A stretch of DNA of 64,000 nt. It comes from Hymenobacter yonginensis (lineage in GTDB: Bacteria > Bacteroidota > Bacteroidia > Cytophagales > Hymenobacteraceae). Location: NCBI RefSeq assembly GCF_027625995.1, contig NZ_CP115396.1, positions 930,001-994,000 of the forward strand, written 5' to 3'. The notes under the pieces are model-generated. The model saw nothing but the letters and a program-made list of their open reading frames with translations. It had not been told where the DNA came from and did not search any database. Below, in pieces: positions 1-8,204 of this stretch (position 1 is the stretch's first letter; every line of letters begins with the position of its first letter). Made by a program: the position numbers and the translations under genes.

Positions 1-287
1 TGTAGCAAACGTCCTCTGTCACTCCCAATAGGGTAGCTGCCGCACGCGCGGCCGGCTGGCCGGTTGCCCATGCCGTGGCCGGGCGCGTTTTCAGGCATTC
101 TGCTCCACCAGATAGACGCATTATCCAGTGGCTGGACACTGGTAGGTATATAGCTCTTGATGTAAGTTTTTGATGGATAGGTGAATAAGTGAATGGGCAG
201 TCGTTGGCCCTGCTTTCGCTAGCGGGGCCCCGAACATTTCCGGCCGACTGAATTCGGCCTCGTCCTTCACCTCATCCCTTTCCCTTT
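1..287. other. Intergenic leader region, no gene seen
   Basis: I see no reading frame with a recognisable product here. The first 100 bases are GC-rich and hold GGCCGG-type self-complementary stretches; the stretch from about 110 to 200 is more AT-rich and may carry the promoter of the propeller gene that starts at 288. No Bacteroidota -33/-7 pair could be placed with confidence. Confidence 0.4.
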
Positions 288-1739
288 ATGGCTACTTCTA
301 CCGTTGCTCGCACCTGCGTGCCTGAGCGCATGACTGCAATGCAAGGTTCCCGGCGGGTTACGCGTCGGCTGGCGGTGCTGGCCGGGCTGGTGGCGGGCAG
401 CTACCTGCCCGCGCAGGCACAGGCTCCACTTGATGCAGCCTGGCGCTGGGTGGCCCACTCCACCGAAAGCGGGGCCGCCGTAGTGCAGAAAGCCACCACC
501 GATGCCATGGGCAACAGCTACATCACCGGCCGCTTCAGCCGCCAGGTGCGGTTCGGGGAATTCCGGCTGCAAAGCGCCGGCAGCAGCGACATTTTTGTGG
601 CTAAAGTGTCGCCGGCCGGCCAGTGGCTGTGGGCCACCGCTGCCGGCGGCCCCGAGTCCGACATGGCCGCGGGCATCGTTCTCGATGCGCAGGGCAACAT
701 TGTGGTGGCCGGTTCCTTCTCGGCCACGGCCGCCTTCGGCACGTTGGCCCGCCGCAGTCAGGGCAGCCACGACGTATTTGTGGGCACGCTCACGCCTGAT
801 GGCCGCTGGAGTACCGTCAGTAGCGCCGGCGGCCCCGACCAGGACCAGGCCACCGCGCTGGCCATTGATGCCCAAAACCAGGTGCTGGTGGGCGGCCGCT
901 TCCGAAACAGCGCCAGCTTCGGCGACTTTACGCTTCGCGGCTCATCTGACTCTGATGGTTTCGTGGCCAAGCTCGACACGCATGGCCAATGGGCATGGGC
1001 CAGCCAGTCGGCCGGCACCGAGCAGGCCGCCGTCAGCAGCCTGACCGTAGATGCGGCCGGCAACACCTACGCCGTGGGCTACTTCGCCGGTACTGCTGCT
1101 TTCGGAGCCAGCCGCCTCAGCGCCGCGGGCACCCACGATGCCTTTGTGGCCAAGCTGGCCCCCAACGGCACCTGGCTGTGGGGTATAGCCGGCGGCGGCA
1201 GCAGCACCGACTATGCCAAAGGTGTGGCCGTGGCAGCTGACGGCAGCGTATTCGTGACGGGCTCCTTCAGCGGGCACGCCCGGTTTGGCAGCACCGACCT
1301 CACCAGCCTGGGTGGCGACGACGCCTACGTGGCGCGGCTCAGCAACCAGGGCGAATGGCAGTGGGTGTACACCATCAAAGGCAACGCGCTGGAAGATGCC
1401 ACCGACGTTTGCCTGGGCCCCGGCGGCAGCATCTATGTTACCGGCCGCTTCAGCCGGGGCGCGCAGTATGGCACCACGGCCCTGGCCAGCAAAGGCAGCA
1501 CCGACGTATTTGTGGCCCGCCTAAGCAAAAATGGCCGCTGGCTGGACTTCCTGTCAGCCGGCAGCACCTCGTCCGACGAAGCCAGCACTGTGAAGCCCAG
1601 CCCCACCGGCGACGTCTTCGTGGGCGGCACGGTGGGCACGGCCGGCAACTTCGGCAACGTGTCAGTGGGCGAAGCCAATCCATCTGTGTTCATTGGCCGA
1701 CTGCAATTTCCGGCCCGCTCTACGGTCGAAATGTATTAA
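288..1739 (+). CDS. Secreted SBBP-type beta-propeller repeat protein
   Basis: A 483-residue exported protein. After a long charged N-terminus, a hydrophobic stretch (about residues 28-44) ends in a Pro-Ala-Gln-Ala-Gln cleavage-like site. The rest is seven units of about 50-55 residues, each with the pattern D-x-x-G-N-x-Y-x-x-G-x-F, then F-G-x-x-x-L, then D-x-F-V-A-K-L and G-x-W-x-W. This is the SBBP (beta-propeller) repeat found in secreted Bacteroidota proteins. No enzyme motif and no T9SS sorting domain are visible. The start at 288 gives a 27-residue n-region, so the in-frame ATGs at 330 or 339 would give a more usual signal peptide. It stands alone and converges on the biotin operon across a bidirectional terminator. 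Ligand and function are unknown. Confidence 0.75.
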   Translation: MATSTVARTCVPERMTAMQGSRRVTRRLAVLAGLVAGSYLPAQAQAPLDAAWRWVAHSTESGAAVVQKATTDAMGNSYITGRFSRQVRFGEFRLQSAGSSDIFVAKVSPAGQWLWATAAGGPESDMAAGIVLDAQGNIVVAGSFSATAAFGTLARRSQGSHDVFVGTLTPDGRWSTVSSAGGPDQDQATALAIDAQNQVLVGGRFRNSASFGDFTLRGSSDSDGFVAKLDTHGQWAWASQSAGTEQAAVSSLTVDAAGNTYAVGYFAGTAAFGASRLSAAGTHDAFVAKLAPNGTWLWGIAGGGSSTDYAKGVAVAADGSVFVTGSFSGHARFGSTDLTSLGGDDAYVARLSNQGEWQWVYTIKGNALEDATDVCLGPGGSIYVTGRFSRGAQYGTTALASKGSTDVFVARLSKNGRWLDFLSAGSTSSDEASTVKPSPTGDVFVGGTVGTAGNFGNVSVGEANPSVFIGRLQFPARSTVEMY

Positions 1740-1782
1740 CCCCCGATCTGGCCGACGTCACAGCACCGGCGGCCGCCAAAAA

Positions 1783-1832
1783 CAAGCCGGCTTCTTCAGC
1801 GCAGAAAACTGCTGAGGAAGCCGGCTTGCTTT
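1783..1832. terminator. Bidirectional intrinsic terminator
   Basis: An 18-bp stem (1783-1800 with 1811-1828, one mismatch) with a 10-base loop lies between two convergent genes. It is flanked by CTTTTGTT on the right and by a run of A (U on the minus transcript) on the left, so it can serve both the propeller gene and the last gene of the biotin operon. Confidence 0.8.
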
Positions 1833-1867
1833 TGTTGCGGTAGGTGATGCAGAACGGGTAGTAGGCC

Positions 1868-3148
1868 TTACTGCTGGCTGACCACCACACTGGCCGCGTT
1901 GCCACCGAAACCGGCCGCATTCACCAGAATCCGCCGAATGGGCTTATCAACTATTGAAGCCAGGTCAGTGGTGAAGGGGGCGGGCAGCCATTGTTGGGAT
2001 TCCAGCACGTGGCAGGCGAAATCGAGGCTGAGCGCGGCGGAGGCCCCCAGCGTGTGACCCACCAGCCATTTATTGGACAGCAGCGGCGGTAGCGTCGGGC
2101 CGAAGATGGCGCGCAGGGCGGCCCGCTCGGCCGCGTCGCCGGCGGGGGTGCCGGGGCTGTGCAATACTACCGCGTCGATGTCGGCGGAAGTGAGATTGGC
2201 CTGGGCCAGCGCCTCGCGTATGGCTTGCTGGAAGTGCTGGCCCTCGGGCGAGAGGCCGGTTTTGCTGCCGATGGCCTCAAACCCAAAGCCGACCCCGGCC
2301 AGCACCAGCAGCGGGCTTGTTTCGGCCGCGGCTTGGGCAGCGGAAAGATGCTCCAGCGAAAACACGGCCGCGCCCTCGCCTAGTACAAACGTGGAAGGCC
2401 GGCCCGCGCCCGGCCGGCAGGGCCAGTCGGCGGCCGCCAGGGGTGAGTAGATGCCAATGGCGCGCATCTGGGCCAAAGTGAAATCGGTGAGCGGGGCCTC
2501 GGTGCCGCCGGCCAGAAACCGGGTGGCCATGCCGGCTTTCAGCCAGGCCCGAGCATTGCCCAACGCCTGAAACGCGCTGCTGCAGGTGCTGGAGTGGCTC
2601 AGGGCCGCCCCGCCGTGCTGGCCGGCATCGTAGGCCACCCAGCTGGCCACGTTGCCCAGCGTGGTCAGCGGCGAAGCCGCCACCGGCACGCTGCCTTCGG
2701 CCAGAAACCCGGCGTGAAACTCCTCCAGCCGCCCCGTCGCCCCCCGGCTGCTGCCGATGCTCACGGCGAGCGGACTGGATTGGTGGAGTGGCGGGGTGGT
2801 GGGGTGGAGTGGTGGGGTAGAGTGGTGGTGACTTGGGCCGGCTCCTTCAACCCGCGAATCCACCATTTCACCATTTCCCCATCCGGCCTGGGCGGTGGCT
2901 TGGCGGGCGGCCATCAGGGCCAGCAGTACGGTGCGGTCGAGCTGGCGGTAGCTGGGGTGGCGGCGCAGCTCGGTTACGGCCGCTTCGGCAGGGGCGGGCA
3001 GGGCGGCTACGGGTACGCCGGTGGGGTGGGTGGTGAAGGGGGAAGAGGGGGCGACGCCGGAGGGTGGCAGCGCCAGGCCCAGCGCCGATACCCGGCCCCG
3101 GCCCCGGATAACGGTAATGGCTTCGGCCTCGGTGCGGGAGTTAGTCAT
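1868..3148 (-). CDS. Beta-ketoacyl synthase of the biotin operon, with an in-frame insertion
   Basis: A thiolase-fold beta-ketoacyl-ACP synthase of 426 residues. The catalytic triad is visible: Cys189 in STCSSA, His330 in VVLHSPGT and His365 in LVGHTLGAS, with Lys360 just before the last. It is the last gene of the biotin operon; its ATG overlaps the bioA stop by 8 bp (ATGACTAA), which implies translational coupling. Ketoacyl synthases linked to bio genes are known in Bacteroidota and are thought to help build the pimeloyl chain, but the exact step here is inference. Odd: residues about 91-127, between the QAGW and SIGSSRG segments, are a His/Pro/Thr/Ser-rich low-complexity stretch encoded by repeat-like DNA (about 2768-2878) that does not look like family sequence. 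Confidence 0.85.
   Translation of the reverse strand: MTNSRTEAEAITVIRGRGRVSALGLALPPSGVAPSSPFTTHPTGVPVAALPAPAEAAVTELRRHPSYRQLDRTVLLALMAARQATAQAGWGNGEMVDSRVEGAGPSHHHSTPPLHPTTPPLHQSSPLAVSIGSSRGATGRLEEFHAGFLAEGSVPVAASPLTTLGNVASWVAYDAGQHGGAALSHSSTCSSAFQALGNARAWLKAGMATRFLAGGTEAPLTDFTLAQMRAIGIYSPLAAADWPCRPGAGRPSTFVLGEGAAVFSLEHLSAAQAAAETSPLLVLAGVGFGFEAIGSKTGLSPEGQHFQQAIREALAQANLTSADIDAVVLHSPGTPAGDAAERAALRAIFGPTLPPLLSNKWLVGHTLGASAALSLDFACHVLESQQWLPAPFTTDLASIVDKPIRRILVNAAGFGGNAASVVVSQQ
2768..2878. repeat. Repeat-like insertion inside the ketoacyl synthase gene
   Basis: The plus strand has an iterated GGTGGAGTGG/GGGGTGG stretch (about 2780-2830) followed by a CCACCATTTCACCATTTCCCC stretch (2861-2881), so the two ends are roughly complementary G/T-rich and C/A-rich arms. 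It is in frame, about 37 codons long, and falls between two conserved parts of the protein. It resembles the intergenic hairpin elements elsewhere in the window more than it resembles coding sequence. Confidence 0.55.
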
Positions 3149-4472
3149 GCAGGATTTCGGGCAGGTTGGGGGCGGGGGTGAAGTCGAGCACTAAGTGGCG
3201 CATGCGGCGCAGCACGTCGTAGAGCAGGCCCAACTCCTCGTCGGTGGTGCAATAGGGCGGCAGCAGGTACACCACGTTGCCGAGGGGGCGCAGCACCACG
3301 CGGTGGTCGAGGGCGAGCTGGTAGAAGGCGTCGCGCAGGCGGCTGAAGTAGCTGGTGCCCTCCCCGGGGTCGTACTCCACGGCCAGGATGGTGCCCCGGT
3401 GCCGCACCGCCCGGATGCCTGGCTGGCCCTCAATTTCCCGCCGGAACGCGGCGTGGGCCGCCTCGATGCGCTGGCGCTGGTGGGTGCACTCGTCGGCCCG
3501 CGTGAGTTCCAGGCTCGCCAGGGCGGCGGCGCAGGCCACCGGGTTGGCCGTGTAGGAATGGCCGTGGAACAGCGCCCGCATCTTGTCGTGGCTCAGAAAG
3601 GCCTCGTATACCGGCGCGGCGCAGGTGGTGAGGCCCATGGCCATGGTGCCGCCGGTGAGGCCCTTGGAAAAGCACATAATGTCGGGCTGCTCCGTCAGCA
3701 ACTCGGAGGCAAACAGCGGTCCGGTGCGGCCGAAGCCGGTCATCACCTCATCCGAAATGCACAGCACCCCGGCCTGGTGGCAGCGGCGCAGCATCTCACT
3801 CAGCACTTCGGGCTCGTACATCACCATGCCGGCCGTGCCCAGCACCAGCGGCTCGAAGATGAAGCCGGCCACATCGGAGCGGCGCAGCAGCTCGTCGAGC
3901 TGGGCCAGGGTTGCGGCCTCGTGGCCCGGCACCGGTACGTCGAGGAATTGCACGTCGAACAGCAGCGGCCAGAAGGGCTCGGTGAAGGCCCCGCGGGCAC
4001 TCACGGCCATGGCCCCAAAGGTGTCGCCGTGGTAGGAGTTCTGGAAGCAGAGGAAGGTGCGGCGTGCGGGCTGGTCCTGGTTGTGGAAGTACTGCAGCAC
4101 CATTTTCAGGGCCACTTCCACGGCCGTCGAGCCGTTGTCGGAGTAGAACACGCGGGCCTGGTTGGCGGGCAGGAGCGCCAGCAGCTGCTCGGCCAACTCC
4201 ACGGCCGTGGGATGGGTGAAGCCGGCAAACAGCACGTGCTCCAGGGTGCGCAGCTGCTCGCTCACGCGCTCCGCAATGGCGGGGTGACTATGGCCATGCA
4301 AATTCACCCACCACGAGGAAATGGCGTCGAGGTAGCGGGTGCCGTCTTCGGCAATCAGCCAGCTGCCTTCGCCCCGTACAATGGGGATAGGCAGCGGGGC
4401 GGTTTGCATCTGGGTATAGGGGTGCCACAGCACGGCGGCGTCGCGGAGGGCAAGGGAAGTAAGTTGAGGCAT
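3141..4472 (-). CDS. bioA: Adenosylmethionine--8-amino-7-oxononanoate aminotransferase BioA
   Basis: Class III PLP aminotransferase that converts 8-amino-7-oxononanoate to 7,8-diaminopelargonate with S-adenosylmethionine as amino donor, in the cytoplasm. The 443-residue protein has the BioA N-terminal signature WHPYTQM (16-22), the SDNGSTAVE cofactor loop (111-119), Asp241 in ISDEVMTGFGRTG and the PLP lysine Lys270 in FSKGLTGG. The frame is open further upstream to 4598, but the extra 42 residues are encoded largely by a hairpin repeat and do not look like BioA, so the ATG at 4472 is preferred. It lies downstream of bioD across a 246-bp repeat-filled gap and overlaps the ketoacyl synthase gene by 8 bp. 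Confidence 0.95.
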   Translation of the reverse strand: MPQLTSLALRDAAVLWHPYTQMQTAPLPIPIVRGEGSWLIAEDGTRYLDAISSWWVNLHGHSHPAIAERVSEQLRTLEHVLFAGFTHPTAVELAEQLLALLPANQARVFYSDNGSTAVEVALKMVLQYFHNQDQPARRTFLCFQNSYHGDTFGAMAVSARGAFTEPFWPLLFDVQFLDVPVPGHEAATLAQLDELLRRSDVAGFIFEPLVLGTAGMVMYEPEVLSEMLRRCHQAGVLCISDEVMTGFGRTGPLFASELLTEQPDIMCFSKGLTGGTMAMGLTTCAAPVYEAFLSHDKMRALFHGHSYTANPVACAAALASLELTRADECTHQRQRIEAAHAAFRREIEGQPGIRAVRHRGTILAVEYDPGEGTSYFSRLRDAFYQLALDHRVVLRPLGNVVYLLPPYCTTDEELGLLYDVLRRMRHLVLDFTPAPNLPEILHD

Positions 4473-4554
4473 TACGGGTGGGGCCGGAGGTACCGGCCGC
4501 TGCAAAGCTACAACCGCCCGCGCTGGCGGTGGTTTGATGCGGGATGGACGGGGT

Positions 4555-4701
4555 GTAGAGACGCAACATCTTGCGTCTCGTCGTTGCTGATGTTGCACTT
4601 GTCCAGAAGTTGGTAGGCCATCATGCTGAGCGCTGGTTACTGCGTGAAATCGTCAGCACGCAGGACGTTCAACGACGAGACGCAAGATATTGCGTCTCTA
4701 C
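4555..4701. repeat. Family A hairpin element (GAGACGCAA)
   Basis: Two short palindromes, each with arms GAGACGCAA and TTGCGTCTC around 4 bases (4558-4579 and 4677-4698), are themselves arranged as an outer inverted repeat (4555-4586 with 4670-4701). The element fills the bioD-bioA gap. Related copies occur near 6368-6381, 43185-43283, 57891-57986 and 61251-61273. Confidence 0.8.
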
Positions 4702-4718
4702 CCCGTCATCATGCTTTT

Positions 4719-5339
4719 CTACAGCCCGAACCACGCCCGGAACTCGGCGGCGTAGCGGCTGACCACGGCGGACGTTACTTCCGACTCGAACAGCACGCGG
4801 GGCATAACGGGCACGCCGGTGTGCGCCGTGATGAACTCCTCGGTGGCGGGGGTGGGCTCCCCGTTGAACACGAGGCCGCGCACGCGCAGGCCGCGGGCCT
4901 GCAGGGCTTCCAACGTGAGCAGGGTGTGGTTGATGCTGCCCAGGTAGTTGCGCGACACTACCACCACGTCGAGGGCCAGCTGTTGGGCCAGGTCGGCAAT
5001 GAGGAAGCCGGGAGCCAGGGGCACCAGCAGGCCGCCCGCGCCTTCTACCAGCAGGTGGTTATCGGTGGCGGGGAGCTGAAAATCCGCGGGGCGCAGGGTG
5101 ATGCCTTCGGCGGCGGCGGCGGCGTGGGGCGAGGCCGGCAGCTGCAGCCGGTGCCGCTCGGGCCAGAAGCGGCTGACGGGGTTCTGCACGAGGCCGCGCA
5201 CAGTAGCCGCGTCGGTGGTGGGGGTGAGGCCGGCCTGCACGGGCTTCCAGTAGTCGGCCTGCAGGGCTTCGGTGAGAATGGCCGATACGAAGGTCTTGCC
5301 TACGTCGGTGCCAATGCCGGTAATGAAAAGTCGTTCCAA
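4719..5339 (-). CDS. bioD: Dethiobiotin synthetase BioD
   Basis: ATP-dependent carboxylation and ring closure of 7,8-diaminopelargonate to dethiobiotin, the step before BioB. The 206-residue protein begins with the typical modified P-loop GIGTDVGKT (8-16), followed by the KPVQAG segment that binds the diamine substrate (around residues 33-38) and the VEGAGGLLVPL motif in the middle. The length is close to the family norm. It is the third biotin-pathway gene of the leftward operon, after bioF and the methyltransferase. Hairpin repeats lie on both sides of it, so the upstream gap (5340-5455) and downstream gap (4473-4718) are unusually long for a biotin operon. Confidence 0.95.
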   Translation of the reverse strand: MERLFITGIGTDVGKTFVSAILTEALQADYWKPVQAGLTPTTDAATVRGLVQNPVSRFWPERHRLQLPASPHAAAAAEGITLRPADFQLPATDNHLLVEGAGGLLVPLAPGFLIADLAQQLALDVVVVSRNYLGSINHTLLTLEALQARGLRVRGLVFNGEPTPATEEFITAHTGVPVMPRVLFESEVTSAVVSRYAAEFRAWFGL

Positions 5340-5368
5340 AGGGAGGGGTTAAATGGGTTTAGCGAATT

Positions 5369-5446
5369 GTCATTCCGAGTGAAGCGAGGAATCTGAGTCG
5401 GACCGTTGGAGGGCTAACCCAGATTCCTCGCTGCGCTCGGAATGAC
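5369..5446. repeat. Family B hairpin element (GTCATTCCGAG)
   Basis: Inverted repeat with arms starting GTCATTCCGAG...GCGAGGAATCTG on the left and ending ATTCCTCGC...CTCGGAATGAC on the right (5421-5446). It occupies the gap between the methyltransferase gene and bioD. Other copies or relatives are at 33672-33775, 45348-45398, 59679-59773, 61286-61384 and 62433-62537. Confidence 0.8.
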
Positions 5447-5455
5447 AGCCGAAAT

Positions 5456-6247
5456 TTAAAATGCGGGCTTGCGGCAGCGCAGGTGCAGGAAGTACGGCAC
5501 CACCCGGGCCTTGCGCAGAAACGGGTGCGCGGCCATCTGTTCCGCGGTGGGGCACGGCTCCTGCATTCCTTCCAGCACGAAGCCCGCTGCTACCACAGCC
5601 GCCACCCATTGGCTCATCGTCAGGTTAAATACCGGCACCCGGAATGGCGCGTGGCGGGCCTGCTCCTGGGGCGGGGCGGCATGAAACATCCACTCCTCGG
5701 GCTGGCCGTGCTGGTAGTCGAAGTAGCCGCCCACCTCCACGGCGTAGGGCCGTCCCTGAGCGTCGCGTAGGTTCTGGCGGTGGGGCGTGGTGAAGCAGGG
5801 GTGACTGATGGAAAACTGCAGAAACCCGCCCGGCCGCAGCACCCGGAACGCCTCGCGCAAAGCTAATGCCGGGTCGGGCACGTCCATCAGGTACATGAAG
5901 GAAGTGCCGAAGTCAAACGTCTCCGCCGCAAACGGCAACGCGGCGGCGCTGCCCACCAGGTACCGGATGCCCAGCAGCTCGGCCTCCTCAGTCTGCTGCG
6001 CCGCCGCCACGAATACCGGCGCAATGTCGAGGGCCGTGACGTGGGCGCCTTGTTGGGCCAGCAGGCGCGTGTTATACCCCTCGCCGCAGCCGATGTCGAG
6101 GCCCGCGAGGCCGGCTACCGGGGGCAGCCAGGCGAAGAAGGCGGGCGTGTTCAGGTGGTTGCGGTACACGTCGTAGCCGGCGCGGGCCAGAGTAGTCCAG
6201 GCAGGGGCGTTGCGGTTCCAGTATTCACCTACTTCCTGGTCGTTCAT
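5456..6247 (-). CDS. Class I SAM-dependent methyltransferase in the bioC position
   Basis: A 263-residue cytoplasmic methyltransferase with motif I LDIGCGEG (50-57), an acidic residue at the end of strand 2 (TALDIAP) and the post-II motif FRVLRPGGF. It sits between bioF and bioD, exactly where bioC (malonyl-ACP O-methyltransferase) would be expected. The N-terminus (EYWNRNAPAWTTLARAGYD) does not have the usual BioC opening with F-x-x-A-A-x-x-Y-D, and looks more like a general Rossmann-fold methyltransferase family. It could be a diverged or replacement BioC, or an unrelated gene carried in the operon. No BioH, BioG or other pimeloyl-ACP esterase is visible nearby. Confidence 0.75.
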   Translation of the reverse strand: MNDQEVGEYWNRNAPAWTTLARAGYDVYRNHLNTPAFFAWLPPVAGLAGLDIGCGEGYNTRLLAQQGAHVTALDIAPVFVAAAQQTEEAELLGIRYLVGSAAALPFAAETFDFGTSFMYLMDVPDPALALREAFRVLRPGGFLQFSISHPCFTTPHRQNLRDAQGRPYAVEVGGYFDYQHGQPEEWMFHAAPPQEQARHAPFRVPVFNLTMSQWVAAVVAAGFVLEGMQEPCPTAEQMAAHPFLRKARVVPYFLHLRCRKPAF

Positions 6248-6308
6248 AAGCGGTTGGGGGTTGGTGATGAACGGGGCGTTAGCATTTCTCCTGTTTCGCT
6301 TGATTCAC

Positions 6309-6334
6309 TAGCCCAGGGTTTAAACCCTGGGCTA
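6309..6334. repeat. Perfect 26-bp palindrome
   Basis: A perfect palindrome with half-site TAGCCCAGGGTTT lies in the gap between bioF and the methyltransferase gene. It has no loop and no T-run, so it is more likely a repeat element or binding site than a terminator. Confidence 0.7.
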
Positions 6335-6367
6335 TGGAGCGGGTGTCGTTGGCACGGCAGTGAATGA

Positions 6368-6381
6368 AGTTGCGTCTCTAC
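6368..6381. repeat. Family A half-element touching the bioF stop
   Basis: GTTGCGTCTCTAC (minus strand GTAGAGACGCAAC) is the end sequence of the family A element. The bioF stop codon TAG (6380-6378 on the minus strand) lies inside it, so the repeat appears to have supplied the end of the gene. Confidence 0.6.
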
Positions 6382-7517
6382 ATCGTGCCAGCGGCCAGTA
6401 CGGTGGCCAGCCCGTCAATTTCAGCTTCCGAATTATACGAATGGATGATGAGCCGCAGCCGCTCGGTTCCGGCGGGCACCGTGGGCGAGACGATGGCGCG
6501 CACGTCGAAGCCGACGGCCTGGGTGGCGGCGGCCACGGCGCGGACGTGGGCGGGGCCGGGGTTGCTGGTGAAGAACACGGGGTGAATGACGTGACTGGCT
6601 TCCGGGACGTGCAGGCCGGGCACCGCGTTCAGGCGGGCTTTCAGGTAGTCGGAGAGGGCAAACAGCCGGGCGCGCTCCGGGCCGAGGTCGGGCAGCAGGG
6701 CGTAGGCAGCCGTGAGGGCGGCTACCGTGAGCGGGGGCAGGGCGGTGGTGTAAATGAAAGGCCGGCTGAAGCTCAGCAGGTAGTCGCGCAGTACGGTAGG
6801 GCCGGCCACCGCCGCGCCCTGGCTGCCCAGGGCCTTGCCGAAGGTGAGGGTGCGAGCAAACACCGCGTCTTCCAGTCCCAGCTCGGTCACCAAACCTTCG
6901 CCCTGGGGGCCGTAGAGGCCGTTGGTATGGGCCTCATCCACCACCAGATACAAACCCTGCTCCTGACATAATTCCGCCAGCTCAGTCAGCGGGGCCACGT
7001 CGCCATCCATGGAATACAACGCTTCCACGGCCACGAATACGCTGCCGGTAGCGCGCGGCAGCTTGCGGCGCAGGTCGGCTACATCATTGTGGCGGAAGCT
7101 CCAGGCAGTGGCGAAGGAGCCACGGATACCGTCCTTCACGGAGGCGTGGGAAGCGTCGTCGTAGAGAATCGTGTCGCCACGCTTGGGCACGGCCGCGAAG
7201 AAGCCCATGTTGGCCGCGTAGCCGGAGTTGAACAGCAGCGCCGCCTCGGCCCCGTGGAACTGCGCCAGCGTGGTTTCCAGCGCTTCGGCCGCGGCGGAGT
7301 TGCCGGTGAGCAGGCGCGAGCCGGTGCTGCCGGCAGGCGCGTGAGCGGCGGCCTGCACCGCTGCTTGTACCTGCGGGTGCCGACTTAGCCCCAGGTAGTC
7401 GTTGGAGCTGAAATCGACGAGGCCGGGGGCAGGCGGGGCGGGCAGGCGGCGGCGGGTGCCGACGGCTTCGCGCTTGGCCAATTCTGCCTGCAGGCGTTGG
7501 TGGAGAGGAGAGGACAT
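6378..7517 (-). CDS. bioF: 8-amino-7-oxononanoate synthase BioF
   Basis: PLP-dependent alpha-oxoamine synthase that condenses pimeloyl-ACP (or -CoA) with alanine to give 8-amino-7-oxononanoate. The 379-residue protein shows FSSNDYLGLS (36-45), GSTGSRLLTGN (63-73), the DEAHTNG motif (194-200) and the PLP lysine Lys228 in TLTFGKALGSQGA. The ATG at 7517 shares its A with the TAA stop of the gene before it (TAATG), which supports this start over a 22-residue upstream extension. The stop codon falls in a family A repeat end. It is the first clear biotin gene of the operon after the bioB unit. Confidence 0.95.
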   Translation of the reverse strand: MSSPLHQRLQAELAKREAVGTRRRLPAPPAPGLVDFSSNDYLGLSRHPQVQAAVQAAAHAPAGSTGSRLLTGNSAAAEALETTLAQFHGAEAALLFNSGYAANMGFFAAVPKRGDTILYDDASHASVKDGIRGSFATAWSFRHNDVADLRRKLPRATGSVFVAVEALYSMDGDVAPLTELAELCQEQGLYLVVDEAHTNGLYGPQGEGLVTELGLEDAVFARTLTFGKALGSQGAAVAGPTVLRDYLLSFSRPFIYTTALPPLTVAALTAAYALLPDLGPERARLFALSDYLKARLNAVPGLHVPEASHVIHPVFFTSNPGPAHVRAVAAATQAVGFDVRAIVSPTVPAGTERLRLIIHSYNSEAEIDGLATVLAAGTM

Positions 7518-8116
7518 TATTTGTTCGTTTTCTCGCCGGGTAAGGGAAACTGGCGTAGTAAGCCCAGGGAATCGGGCTGCCACCCCAGTTTCTGGCGGGC
7601 TTCCCGGCGGACGGCCGTTTCAATCACCTGCTCATTGAGCATACCCAGGCTGGCTACGTGCAGGGCCACATCGGGCAGTGCATCTTCATACAGAATGTAC
7701 GTGCGCTGCCCCAGCCAGTACCACATGCCGACCACGTTGCCGGGACTAGGTGGCCCGTAGCGGCGGGTGAGTTCCTGCAGCACAAGTCGGGTTTTCTGCT
7801 CCTTCCGCAACTGATACGTGACGCCGACAAACTTTCCGCCCCGAAACCAAAACTCCGGGTGTGCCATCTGGCGGGCCAGGGTCACGGTATCAACCTGGGG
7901 TAGGAGGCCATATACCCGGCTGGTTTTCCAGCGTTTTCCGGTTCCGGAAAACTGGGGCCGCAGGTAAGAAATTGTGCCTTCGGCTGCTCCAAACGGCACG
8001 CCGTGCACAGCATAAGCAGAGTCGAGCGACGTCAGGTACGGTTTCTCCTTAACCCGACCTTGAGCATACCCGAAAACGGGAAGCACAAGTAGCAGCCAAA
8101 TACCTGATTTACTCAC
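7517..8116 (-). CDS. Small secreted protein coupled to bioF
   Basis: A 199-residue protein of unknown function. The first 19 residues (MSKSGIWLLLVLPVFGYAQ) are a clear signal peptide with a Tyr-Ala-Gln cleavage-like site; the mature part is about 180 residues, soluble in appearance, with several aromatic residues and a positively charged C-terminus (PGEKTNK). I recognise no domain. The stop codon overlaps the bioF start by one base (TAATG), so the two are likely translated together, although a secreted protein has no obvious place in biotin synthesis. It begins just after the bioB terminator, so its promoter should lie in the narrow space around 8117-8200. Confidence 0.7.
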   Translation of the reverse strand: MSKSGIWLLLVLPVFGYAQGRVKEKPYLTSLDSAYAVHGVPFGAAEGTISYLRPQFSGTGKRWKTSRVYGLLPQVDTVTLARQMAHPEFWFRGGKFVGVTYQLRKEQKTRLVLQELTRRYGPPSPGNVVGMWYWLGQRTYILYEDALPDVALHVASLGMLNEQVIETAVRREARQKLGWQPDSLGLLRQFPLPGEKTNK

Positions 8117-8137
8117 CGCAGAGCATGAATTAGTCCA

Positions 8138-8186
8138 GAAAAGAAACGCTCCTTCGGCACAGAAGTCGTGGCCGAAGGAGCGTTAA
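8138..8186 (-). terminator. Intrinsic terminator of bioB
   Basis: A perfect 14-bp stem (8145-8158 with 8171-8184, arm AACGCTCCTTCGGC) with a 12-base loop is followed on the minus strand by TTTCTTTTC. It lies 20 bases beyond the bioB stop and separates bioB from the rest of the biotin genes. Confidence 0.85.
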
Positions 8187-8204
8187 CAAATGGGGGAAGC
8201 CTGC

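Noticed and set aside
1-287. A tRNA or the end of an upstream gene at the left edge
   Set aside because: No cloverleaf or reading frame could be traced; the GC-rich part is only self-complementary in short blocks.
5370-5609. Short frame encoding a CHSERSEES-type peptide, and a similar one near 33724-33969
   Set aside because: The peptide is the translation of the family B hairpin, a known source of false gene calls.
5456-6247. Naming the methyltransferase bioC
   Set aside because: Position fits, but the N-terminal BioC signature is not seen, so only the general family is claimed.
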